DNA of 64,000 nucleotides from assembly GCF_013266755.1 (NCBI RefSeq), contig NZ_JABRWJ010000004.1, positions 1-64,000 of the forward strand, given 5' to 3'. Below, in pieces: positions 40,057 to 47,770 of this stretch. Under the pieces are notes generated by a model, which did no database searches, had not been told where the DNA came from, and worked only from the letters and a program-made list of their open reading frames with translations. How positions within the stretch are numbered: the stretch's first letter is position 1; each line of letters starts with the position of its first letter. A program made the translations under genes and the position numbers. Origin of the DNA: Pseudaquabacterium terrae (GTDB taxonomy: Bacteria > Pseudomonadota > Gammaproteobacteria > Burkholderiales > Burkholderiaceae_C).

Positions 40057-40527
40057 TCACCCGCGGCGGCCGGTGATGCCGTGCGCCATCAGCGTGGCCA
40101 GCAGCGGGATCAGCGCCAACAGGTGCACCTCGATCAGCAGCCAGCGGCGAACGCGTTTCAGCGCATCGGCCGGCGGCGTGAAGCCGGCATCGGCGCGCGC
40201 GGCCTTGGCCCACTGGATGAAGCGCAGCGTCGGCGGGATCGACAGCAGGCCGACCAGCACGAAGAGGCCGAACTTGGCGTGGAAGACCGGGTTCGACAGG
40301 TAGTAGGCGCTGCCCTTCAGGCCGAAGAAGATGCGCAGCGCGCCGGTGGCCAGCGTGGCGACGGCGAAGGCCGCGTACGTGGCATCGATGCGCTGCAGCC
40401 GCAGCAGCGCATCGGCGCGCAGGTTCGGCCGCGCCAGCAGCAGCTCGGCGACCAGCAGGCTGGCAGTGCCGATCAGCGCGACGAAGTGGGCATAGGCCAG
40501 CAGGCTGTCGAAGAGCAGGGCGTTCAT
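40057..40527 (-). CDS. DUF2214 family membrane protein
   Basis: The 156-residue protein has four predicted helices (about 7-28, 48-69, 82-104 and 130-150). It matches DUF2214 by eye (HFVALIGTASLLVAELLL, GLKGSAYYLSNPVFHAKFGLF). Conserved His residues in the first and third helices could hold a cofactor, but no function is established. Its start overlaps the stop of the upstream CWC gene by four bases (ATGA). Confidence 0.82.
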   Translation of the reverse strand: MNALLFDSLLAYAHFVALIGTASLLVAELLLARPNLRADALLRLQRIDATYAAFAVATLATGALRIFFGLKGSAYYLSNPVFHAKFGLFVLVGLLSIPPTLRFIQWAKAARADAGFTPPADALKRVRRWLLIEVHLLALIPLLATLMAHGITGRRG

Positions 40528-40790
40528 GACGATGAATGTCCTCGGGGGGTCGGGATGGCGCTGCAGTCTGCCACCGGCGCGGCGGGCTGGCCTTCAATGC
40601 AGCGCCGGCACACGCAGGCGGTGCCGCGCTGCTCGGCCGGCAGGCGCGCGATCAGGGCGGCCGGGATGCGCACACCGGTGCACCAGCACGGCGTGTCGAA
40701 GCTGCCGCAGGCGGCCGGCGCGCAGCCGTTCGAGCCGCCGCACAGCGGGCAGCGCGTGTGGGGCAGTGGGATGGCGGCAGGCGGATTCAT
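40524..40790 (-). CDS. Cysteine-rich CWC family protein
   Basis: This small protein of 88 residues has three paired-cysteine clusters: CPLC near residue 15, CWC in DTPCWC near 38 and CVCRRC near 66. This is the pattern of the cysteine-rich CWC family, thought to bind metal. The N-terminus MNPPAAIPL precedes the first cluster directly. It is coupled to the DUF2214 gene, and divergent from the merR gene, whose operator lies between them. Confidence 0.78.
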   Translation of the reverse strand: MNPPAAIPLPHTRCPLCGGSNGCAPAACGSFDTPCWCTGVRIPAALIARLPAEQRGTACVCRRCIEGQPAAPVADCSAIPTPRGHSSS

Positions 40791-40845
40791 CGCCGCAGTA
40801 TCGGCGTGACGCGCCTCTCTCGCCCCGCACGAGAAAGGGCTTGAC

Positions 40846-40861
40846 CTAGAGTGCGCTCTAG
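40846..40861. promoter_or_regulatory. Dyad operator next to a MerR-type promoter
   Basis: CTAGAG-TGCG-CTCTAG is a perfect six-base dyad. TTGACC at 40841-40846 is a good -35 that abuts it. MerR-family operators sit like this, between -35 and -10 with a long spacer; a -10 at about 40866-40871 (TCCAAT) is weak. It lies in the gap between merR and the CWC gene and may serve both. Confidence 0.65.
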
Positions 40862-40887
40862 CATTTCCAATCGCCGCCGGAGCAGTG

Positions 40888-41318
40888 ATGAACGACGACC
40901 ACCCCGCCCTGCACATCGGCGAGCTTGCCCGCCGCACCGGCCGCACGGTGCATGCGATCCGCTGGTACGAGACGCAGGGCCTGGTGCCCGGCGTGCAGCG
41001 CGATGGCGGCGGCCGCCGCATCTACCACGAGCGCCATGTCGGCTGGCTCGAGCTGATGGAGCGGCTGCGCCGCACCGGCATGTCGATCGCCGAGATGCGG
41101 CGTACACCACGCTGGTGCAGCAGGGCCGCGCGACGCTGGCCGAGCGCGAGGCGATGCTGCGCGCGCACCGCGAACGCGTGGAACGCACGATCGCCGAGTG
41201 GGGCGATGCGCTGGAACTGCTCGACGAGAAGATCCATTTCTACGGGCAGTGGATGGCGACCGGGAAGCGTCCGCCGTTGCCGGAACCTCAGCCTTCCCGA
41301 CGACGGAGCAAACCATGA
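40888..41318 (+). pseudogene. MerR-family regulator with a one-base frameshift
   Basis: The first 71 codons encode an intact MerR winged helix (HIGELARRTGRTVHAIRWYE, then RRIYHERHVGWLELMERLR). The frame breaks near 41102. Shifting by one base gives the expected continuation (YTTLVQQGRATLAEREAML) and coiled-coil effector region to the stop at 41318. One base therefore appears to be missing from an original gene of about 143 codons. The stop overlaps the next ATG as ATGA. This may be a real inactivation or a sequence error. Start 40888 follows GCCGGAG. Confidence 0.85.
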
Positions 41319-41728
41319 CCACCAGCAGCGACAACAAGCAGTTGATGCAGCGCATCTTCGACGCCCTGGCCGAGGGCGACGGCCGGCCCTTCGTCGATGC
41401 GATGGACGACGACTTCACCTGGGTCATTCCCGGCCAGGCGACCTGGTCCGGCCGCTGGGAAGGCAAGCAGGCGGTGCGGCGCGAGCTGCTGCGCCCGCTC
41501 TTCGCCCGCTTCGCCAGCACCTACACGAACCGCGCACTGCGCTTCATCGCCGAGGACGACCACGTCGTCGTCGAATGCCGCGGCGACGTGATGACGCACG
41601 GCGGCCAGGCCTACCGCAACACCTACTGCTACGTCTGCCGGCTGGCCGACGGGCGGCTGAAGGAACTGACCGAATACATGGACACCGAGCACGCCGCGCA
41701 GGTGCTGGGCGCACCGACGACCGCCTGA
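41315..41728 (+). CDS. NTF2-like / SnoaL-type protein
   Basis: The 137-residue protein has the cone-shaped NTF2 fold pattern: an N-terminal helix with QLMQRIFDALAEGDG, FTWVIPGQATWSGRWEGK, then beta strands including VVVECRGDVMTHGGQAYRNTYCYV. This family contains isomerases, hydrolases and simple ligand binders, so the exact role is unknown. It overlaps merR by four bases and is presumably its target or partner. Confidence 0.85.
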   Translation: MTTSSDNKQLMQRIFDALAEGDGRPFVDAMDDDFTWVIPGQATWSGRWEGKQAVRRELLRPLFARFASTYTNRALRFIAEDDHVVVECRGDVMTHGGQAYRNTYCYVCRLADGRLKELTEYMDTEHAAQVLGAPTTA

Positions 41729-41785
41729 GCCCGCCGGGCCGCCCCCAGGGCGAATCCGAAAGGCGCGCCCCGAAGGTCCTGCGTT
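41727..41785. repeat. Dispersed repeat copy A2
   Basis: It starts at the stop codon of the NTF2-like gene with GAGCCCGCCGGGCCGCCCCC and repeats the block order of the copy at 9545 (GGGCGAAT, then a CCCCGAAGG end). The intervening bases differ slightly. Confidence 0.6.
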
Positions 41786-41856
41786 GACGTGCGGCGCTTG
41801 CCGTTTGCCGCGCAGCGCGTACGCTTTGGGTTCGTGATCAACGCTGACCCGGGCGC

Positions 41857-42636
41857 ATGAACGCTGCCGTCCTCCGCCGCCGCCTGTTGGCCGCCGCGCT
41901 GCTGGTGTCGTCCGTTGCCGGACCGGCGGCCGCGCAGGCGCCGCTGCTGTTCGTGATGGACCCGTTCCCGCCGTTCGCGCTGGTCGACAACGGCATGCCC
42001 GGCGGGCCGATGGCCGAGATGATCCAGGCCGCGTGCGCCGTGCTGAAGCGCGATTGCACGCTGAAGCAGTTCCCATGGCGGCGCGCGCTCGAGATGGTCG
42101 AACGCGGCGAGGCCGACGGCATCTTTCCGCTCGCCAACCTGCCCGAGCGGGCGCAGCAGTTCCAGCTGATGCCGCCGCTGATCGTCTCCGGCTACGGCAT
42201 CTTCGTGCCCGAGGCCTCGCCGCTGCAGCAGTACACGAAGCCGGCCGACCTCGACGGTTACACCGTCGGCGCCTACGGGCCGTCGGCCGCGACGCTGGTG
42301 CTCGACAGCCTGGCGGCGTCGGCGCCCGGCATCAAGACGGTCGTCGAGATCGACAACATCCGCGTGCTGCGCATGCTCAGCGGCCTGCGCTATGGCCCGC
42401 GCAGCGCGGCGCTGCTGAACCACGACGTCGGCAACCACCTGCTGCGCTCGGAAGGCATCGCGGGCGTGCGGCTGGCCGGCAAGGTGCGGCGCATCGAGTA
42501 CTGCATCGGCCTGTCGCGCTCGAAGTTCGGGTCGAAGGAAGCGGCGGATTTCGCGGCCGTGTTCCAGCGCCTGATCGAGGGCGGCCAGATCCGGGCGATT
42601 GCCACGAAGTACGGCGTGACGGCACCGGAACGGTGA
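41857..42636 (+). CDS. Periplasmic substrate-binding protein, orphan
   Basis: The 259-residue protein has a signal peptide ending at AAAQA (about residue 28), then LLFVMDPFPPFALVDN and a two-lobed pattern (RRALEMVERGEADGIFPLA). This is typical of family 3 binding proteins of unknown ligand. It is the second of three such proteins in the window, none beside transport genes. ATG 41857 is the first usable start and gives the signal peptide directly. The next gene is 72 bases downstream on the same strand. Confidence 0.82.
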   Translation: MNAAVLRRRLLAAALLVSSVAGPAAAQAPLLFVMDPFPPFALVDNGMPGGPMAEMIQAACAVLKRDCTLKQFPWRRALEMVERGEADGIFPLANLPERAQQFQLMPPLIVSGYGIFVPEASPLQQYTKPADLDGYTVGAYGPSAATLVLDSLAASAPGIKTVVEIDNIRVLRMLSGLRYGPRSAALLNHDVGNHLLRSEGIAGVRLAGKVRRIEYCIGLSRSKFGSKEAADFAAVFQRLIEGGQIRAIATKYGVTAPER

Positions 42637-42708
42637 CCATCGGCCAGGCCGGGGCCCGCCTCGCCGCCGCACAATGCCCGCGACCCCGACTTCGTTTTCA
42701 GCTTCGCC

Positions 42709-43905
42709 ATGTTTGCGTCTGTCCTCGCGCTTCGACGTGCCGCGCTGGTCGCGTTGCTGGGCCTGCTCGCGGCCTGCGGAGGTGGCGGCGGCAGCAGCGC
42801 GCCGCCCGAGCCGGAGCCCGAAGAGCCGATCGTCGAGACCGTCGGTCCGGGGCAGTTCAAGTCGGCGGCGCAACTGCGGGTGATCTCCAGCGCCGAGATG
42901 GCGCAGGCGATCAACGCCGCCGGCACGCGCGCGCCGGCGCTCAGCCCGAGGTACGCGGTCACGGCGTGGAGGCTGACCTACCTGACGCGCGACGTCGCCG
43001 GGCGCGAGATCCTCGCGTCGGCGCTCATCGGCGTGCCGGTCAAGCCGGCGGGCCAGCGCAGCCCGGTGCTCGCCTACCAGCACGGCACGCTGTTCCGCGA
43101 CCGCGAGGCGCCGAGCAACAACGCCGTGCCGGCCGAGCCGGCGCTGCTGATGGCCTCGCTCGGCTACATCGTCGTGGCCGCTGACTACGTGGGTTATGGT
43201 GCATCGAAGGGCGCGCCGCATCCCTACCTGCTGTCGGCGCCGTCCGCTTCGGCCGTGGTCGACCTGATCACGGCGGCCAAGTACTGGCGCCAGAAGAACC
43301 GCGTGCTCGACAACAGGCAGCTCTTCCTCGCCGGCTATTCGGAGGGCGGCTACGTCACGATGGCCACGCACCGCGCGCTGCAGTCCTCGGCCAGCCCGCA
43401 TCTGGCGAACCTGGTGGCCGTCGTGCCCGGCGCCGGGCCGTACAGCGTCAAGGTCACGCTCGACTCGCTGCTCGAGCTGGTGCGTGCGGAGAACCCGCTG
43501 CTGGCCGCGCTGATCCGCCCCGGCGCGCTGAAGAACATGAGTGCCGCCGCGCGCCTTCAGCTGCGCAACGAGCTGTTGGACCACCTGCTGCCTGACGATG
43601 CCGATGTCAGCTTCGACGCCACCTTCCTCGACAACTTCCTCGGTGACGAGACGGCGGAGATCGAGCGCGTCAGCAACGTGCACGACTGGAAACCGGCGCT
43701 GCCGCCGAAGCTCTACCACGGCCGCGACGACCGCACCGTGCCGTATCCGGCGAGCACGCGCACGGTGGCGGCGATGCAGGCGCAGGGCGCCACCGGCGTC
43801 ACGCTGACCGATTGCGGCGCGGTGCCCGCCGGCCACCTGGAATGCGTGGTGCCGTACTGGAGCTTCATGCTGAGTCAGCTTGCCGGCGCGGCGCGGGATC
43901 TCTAG
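42709..43905 (+). CDS. Secretory lipase-like alpha/beta hydrolase lipoprotein
   Basis: The 398-residue protein has a lipoprotein signal with lipobox LLAAC (Cys at about 24) and a Gly/Pro/Glu-rich spacer. The hydrolase core has QHGTLFRDREAP, the nucleophile elbow GYSEGG and a YHGRDDRTVPY block supplying the Asp. The GHLEC block near the end probably carries the catalytic His. The fold matches the LIP-type secretory lipases and related bacterial esterases. It is probably membrane-anchored in the periplasm or outer surface. Confidence 0.85.
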   Translation: MFASVLALRRAALVALLGLLAACGGGGGSSAPPEPEPEEPIVETVGPGQFKSAAQLRVISSAEMAQAINAAGTRAPALSPRYAVTAWRLTYLTRDVAGREILASALIGVPVKPAGQRSPVLAYQHGTLFRDREAPSNNAVPAEPALLMASLGYIVVAADYVGYGASKGAPHPYLLSAPSASAVVDLITAAKYWRQKNRVLDNRQLFLAGYSEGGYVTMATHRALQSSASPHLANLVAVVPGAGPYSVKVTLDSLLELVRAENPLLAALIRPGALKNMSAAARLQLRNELLDHLLPDDADVSFDATFLDNFLGDETAEIERVSNVHDWKPALPPKLYHGRDDRTVPYPASTRTVAAMQAQGATGVTLTDCGAVPAGHLECVVPYWSFMLSQLAGAARDL

Positions 43906-43972
43906 CCGCCGGGTTTAACCCCGCCCGGCGCGGCCGGCCGTGCAAGCAGCATCGACCTTCACCGGAGCCGCC

Positions 43973-46060
43973 ATGCCGACCCGCCGCCGCCTGCTCGCCA
44001 CGACCCTCGCCACGTCTGCCGCCGCGGCACTGATGCTGCTCGGCAGCGCCTGCCAGAGCGCCGGATCGACCGCCGCACCTACGACCGCGACACCCGGCGC
44101 CACGCTGACGCCGTACCGCAGCGAAGCCGAGCTCGGCGCCGCGCTCGAGCGCTGGCGCACCGAAGCCGCGAAGCTGCAGGCCGAGCGCCGGCGCGACGGT
44201 CCTCCGCTGGCGCTGTCGTTGCAGTCGCAGTCTCAGATGGCCGCCCCGGCCGCGCCCGCAGCGGCGGCCAAGAGCGCCGACGCGGCCACCGCCGGCGCCG
44301 CGGCCGAGTCGATCACCAACGTGCAGACGGCAGGCGTCGACGAAGGCGGCATCGTCAAGCGCGCCGGCGACCACCTGGTCATCCTGCGCCGCGGCCGCCT
44401 CTTCACGGTCAAGGTCGGCGGCGACGCACTGCAGCCGGTGGCGATGGTCGACGCCTTCGCACCCGGCAGCGACCCGCGCGGCGCCTGGTACGACGAGCTG
44501 CTGATCGCCGGCTCGACGGTGGTGGTGGTCGGCTACAGCTACAACCGCGGCGGCACCGAGATCAGCCTGTTCGAGCTCGACGGCGCCGGCGCACTGGCCT
44601 ACCGCGCCACCTACCACCTGCGCAGCTTCGACTACTACTCGTCGCGCAACTACGCCAGCCGGCTGATCGGCCGCAAGCTGGTGTTCTACAGCCCGACCTT
44701 GCTGCAGCCGGGAGGGCCGTCGCCGCTGCAGCTGATGCCGGGCTTCCGGCGCTGGCAACATGAGCGCCCCCAGGCGGCGCAAACGCCGCCGCCGCCCCCC
44801 AAGGGGGTTGAGTCAAGTGGCAAAGCCACATTGACTCAGGACCTGCCGCCGGACTTCGAACGCATCCTGCCGGCCACGCGGATCTACCGCACCGACGACG
44901 ATTTCGACCCCGCGCAGCCGCTCGCGCTGCACACGGTGACCTCGTGCGACCTCGCACAGCAGCCGCTGCGCTGCGAATCGAGCGCCGTGCTCGGGCCGGC
45001 CGGGCGGGTGTTCTACGTCTCGCAGGGCTCGGTGTATGTCTGGACCGCGCCGCCGCGGCGCCGCTTCCCGATGCCGCCTGCCCAACGGCCGGTCGAGCCG
45101 GCGCCGGAACGGCCGCTGTCGGCGGTCTTCCGCATCCCGCTCGACGGCACCGCGCCGACCGGGCTGAAGACGGCTGGCGTGCCGATCGACCAGATGTCGT
45201 TCCTGGAGGACGGCCAGGGCCGCCTGAACGTGCTGCTGCGCGCTTCCGGCAGCGGCGAAGGCATGTGGGGCAGCGAGACCACGCCCGGCGCGCTCGCGCT
45301 GCTGCGCGTGCCGCTCGCCGCCTTCGGCGATGGCCGTGGGGCCGCGCAGCGCGAGCACTACCGCGTGCTGCCGGCCGCGGCCGGCGGCGCGCTGCAGAAC
45401 CGCTTCGTCGGCGACTGGCTGCTGTGGGGCGGCAGCGGCGGGGCCTCCGCCTGGGCGCTGCGTTATGCCGACGCTGGCGCGCCGACCGCGCTGACGCCCG
45501 GCCACGGCGTCGAGCGCATCGAGGCGATGGGCGACAACGCGGTGCTGGTCGGCCAGGCCGGCGCCGACCTGCATTTCACGAGCATTCGCCTCGGCCGCGG
45601 CACCGCGACACCGGTCGCGCGCCACGTGCAGCCCGGCGCGCGCCAGGGCGAGACGCGCACGCACGGCTTCTTCTACCGCCCCACCGGCATCGAGGAGGGC
45701 CTGCTCGGCCTGCCGCTGCTGCAGTCGGGCAGCGGCCAGCGCGGCGTCTTTGCCGGTGCGCAGGGCTCGGCGAGCGTGCTGTACCTGCGCCAGCGCGAGC
45801 TCGGCTGGCAGCCGCTCGGCGCGTTGAGCGCGCGCCCGGGCGATGCCCGCGACGACGGCTGCCGCGCTTCCTGCGTCGACTGGTACGGCAATGCGCGGCC
45901 AATCTTCCTCGGCGACCGGGTGTTCGCGCTGATGGGCTACGAGCTCGTCGAAGGCCAGCTCGCCGGCCGCGGCGCGAACGAGCGCATCGACGAACGCCGG
46001 CGCGCCAGCTTTGCGCCCGGCGCGCGGGAAGCGCAAGGCCGCTATTCGCCGTTCAACTGA
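43973..46060 (+). CDS. Beta-propeller domain lipoprotein (C-terminal propeller family)
   Basis: The 695-residue protein has a signal peptide with twin arginines (TRRRLLATT) and a lipobox LGSAC. After an Ala/Gln-rich region, SITNVQTAGVDEGGIVKRAGDHLVILRRGRLF opens the secreted beta-propeller family known from Gram-positive and some Gram-negative bacteria. Residues 264-289 are encoded by an inserted palindromic repeat that keeps the frame and gives a proline-rich loop. ATG 43973 is chosen over 43940 because it gives the standard signal peptide. Its function is unknown. Confidence 0.8.
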   Translation: MPTRRRLLATTLATSAAAALMLLGSACQSAGSTAAPTTATPGATLTPYRSEAELGAALERWRTEAAKLQAERRRDGPPLALSLQSQSQMAAPAAPAAAAKSADAATAGAAAESITNVQTAGVDEGGIVKRAGDHLVILRRGRLFTVKVGGDALQPVAMVDAFAPGSDPRGAWYDELLIAGSTVVVVGYSYNRGGTEISLFELDGAGALAYRATYHLRSFDYYSSRNYASRLIGRKLVFYSPTLLQPGGPSPLQLMPGFRRWQHERPQAAQTPPPPPKGVESSGKATLTQDLPPDFERILPATRIYRTDDDFDPAQPLALHTVTSCDLAQQPLRCESSAVLGPAGRVFYVSQGSVYVWTAPPRRRFPMPPAQRPVEPAPERPLSAVFRIPLDGTAPTGLKTAGVPIDQMSFLEDGQGRLNVLLRASGSGEGMWGSETTPGALALLRVPLAAFGDGRGAAQREHYRVLPAAAGGALQNRFVGDWLLWGGSGGASAWALRYADAGAPTALTPGHGVERIEAMGDNAVLVGQAGADLHFTSIRLGRGTATPVARHVQPGARQGETRTHGFFYRPTGIEEGLLGLPLLQSGSGQRGVFAGAQGSASVLYLRQRELGWQPLGALSARPGDARDDGCRASCVDWYGNARPIFLGDRVFALMGYELVEGQLAGRGANERIDERRRASFAPGAREAQGRYSPFN
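44762..44838. repeat. Palindromic repeat inserted in-frame in a coding sequence
   Basis: Three hairpins lie in a row: GGCGGCG-CAAA-CGCCGCC, then CCCCCC-AA-GGGGG, then TGAGTCAAGTGGC (44809-44821) pairing with GCCACATTGACTCA (44825-44838). The third has a three-base loop and one unpaired T. The CCCC-AA-GGGG core recurs in intergenic repeats in this window. The element adds about 26 codons to the beta-propeller gene. Confidence 0.7.
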
Positions 46061-46180
46061 AGGCGCGACGCCAGGGCATCCTTAATCCTCGCCTCATCCA
46101 GCGCTAACGAACCGTTCACCCGCGCGCACCAGACTCGGCGCCATCAACAACCTTCGGCCCTCACGTCTGGAGCGACAAGC

Positions 46181-47656
46181 ATGAACAAGACCTTCAAGCC
46201 CCTGGCCTGGAGCCTGCTCGGCGGCGGCCTGGCCCTGGTGACCAGCGCCGGCGCGCTCGACCTGCCGTGGTCCAAGAGCAAAGACAAGCCGGCCACGCAG
46301 CCGACGCCCATCGCCGCCGCGGCGCAGCTGGCGCCCGCGCCGGCGCTGCCGCCCGGCAGCGCGCCGAACTACCGCGCGATCGTCCAGACGTACGGCCCGG
46401 CGGTCGTCGGCGTGACGGTCGAGGGCCTGCGCAAGACCGGCGCCGAGGATGGCTCGCCGATGGCGCAGGACCCGATGCAGCGCTTCTTCCGCGGCCTGCC
46501 CGGCTGGCGTGGTATGCCCGACGCGCAGCAGCCCTTCAAGGGCCAGGGCTCGGGCTTCGTCGTCAGCGACGACGGCCTGATCCTGACCAACGCCCACGTC
46601 GTGCGCGATGCGAAGGAAGTGACGGTGCGGCTGGCCGACCGGCGCGAGTTCTCGGCCAAGGTGCTGGGGTCCGATGCGCGCACCGACATCGCAGTGCTGC
46701 GCATCCAGGCCAAGGGCCTGCCGACGGTGCGCCTGGGCGATCCGAAATCGCTGATGGTCGGTGACCACGTGCTGGCGATCGGCGCGCCCTACGGCCTGGA
46801 GCAGACGGCCACCTCGGGCATCGTCAGCGCCAAGGGCCGCTCACTGCCGGGGGATGCCTTCGTGCCCTTCATCCAGACCGACGCCGCGGTGAACCCGGGC
46901 AACTCGGGCGGTCCGCTGTTCGATGGCGCCGGCAACGTGATCGGCATCAACTCGCAGATCTATTCGCGCACCGGCGGCTTCCAGGGCGTGAGCTTCGCGA
47001 TCCCGATCGACGTCGCGCTGAAGGTGCGCGACCAGATCGTCGCCACCGGCAAGGCGCAGCATGCGCGGCTGGGTGTCTCGGTGCAGGACCTGAACCAGCC
47101 GCTGGCCGAGTCCTTCGGCCTGAAGCGCCCCGACGGCGCGCTGGTCGCCGGCGTCGAGCCGAAGAGCCCGGCCGCGGCGGCGGGCCTGAAGTCCGGCGAC
47201 GTGATCCTGCAGATCGACGGCGAGCCGGTCAGCCAGGCCGGCAACGTCTCGAGCCGGATCGGTCTGTCGCAGCCCGGCCAGAAGGTCAAGTTGAAGCTCT
47301 GGCGCGAGCAGGCCGAGCGCGACGTCGAGGTCACGCTCGGCGCCGCCCGCGGCGAGCCTGAAGTGGCTGCTGCCGCCGCCGCCGGCGAGGGCTCCAAGCT
47401 CGGCCTGGCGCTGCGCCCGCTGACGCGCGAGGAGCGCCAGCAGTCGCAGCTCGAGCAAGGCCTGGTCGTGCAGGGCGCGCAAGGCGCCGCCGCCCGGGCC
47501 GGCCTGGAGCAGGGCGACGTCGTGCTGGCAATCAACGGCAAGCCGGTGAATTCGATCGACGACGTGCGGCGCGTGCTCGACAGCAAGCCGAAGAACGTGG
47601 CGCTGCTGGTGTGGCGCGAAGGCGACCGCTTGTTCGTGCCGGTGCCGTTGGGCTAA
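46181..47656 (+). CDS. Do-type periplasmic serine protease (DegP/DegQ/MucD family)
   Basis: This protease and chaperone handles misfolded envelope proteins. The 491-residue protein has a signal peptide (cleavage near SAGA), then a trypsin-like domain with catalytic triad H139 (TNAHVV), D169 (RTDIAVL) and S242 (GNSGGP). Two PDZ domains follow (about 285-370 and 400-485), as in DegP. The gene is monocistronic in appearance, with 120 bases before and a tandem repeat after. An RpoE-type promoter would be expected, but I could not identify one with confidence. Confidence 0.94.
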   Translation: MNKTFKPLAWSLLGGGLALVTSAGALDLPWSKSKDKPATQPTPIAAAAQLAPAPALPPGSAPNYRAIVQTYGPAVVGVTVEGLRKTGAEDGSPMAQDPMQRFFRGLPGWRGMPDAQQPFKGQGSGFVVSDDGLILTNAHVVRDAKEVTVRLADRREFSAKVLGSDARTDIAVLRIQAKGLPTVRLGDPKSLMVGDHVLAIGAPYGLEQTATSGIVSAKGRSLPGDAFVPFIQTDAAVNPGNSGGPLFDGAGNVIGINSQIYSRTGGFQGVSFAIPIDVALKVRDQIVATGKAQHARLGVSVQDLNQPLAESFGLKRPDGALVAGVEPKSPAAAAGLKSGDVILQIDGEPVSQAGNVSSRIGLSQPGQKVKLKLWREQAERDVEVTLGAARGEPEVAAAAAAGEGSKLGLALRPLTREERQQSQLEQGLVVQGAQGAAARAGLEQGDVVLAINGKPVNSIDDVRRVLDSKPKNVALLVWREGDRLFVPVPLG

Positions 47657-47670
47657 CGGCCCAAGGCAGC

Positions 47671-47770
47671 GGCGCCTCCGGCGGTGCGCTACGGAACCGG
47701 CGCCTCCGGCGGCGAGCTACGGAACCGGCGCCTCCGGCGGCGAGCTACGGAACCGGCGCCTCCGGCGGCG
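47671..47770. repeat. 28-bp tandem repeat, 3.6 copies
   Basis: Units start at 47671, 47699, 47727 and 47755 (partial); the second and third are identical and the first differs slightly. Each full unit read on the minus strand contains the codons for PEAPVP followed by TAG, the last residues and stop of the adjacent kinase. The array therefore looks like a serial duplication of that gene's 3' end, between two convergent genes. Confidence 0.92.
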
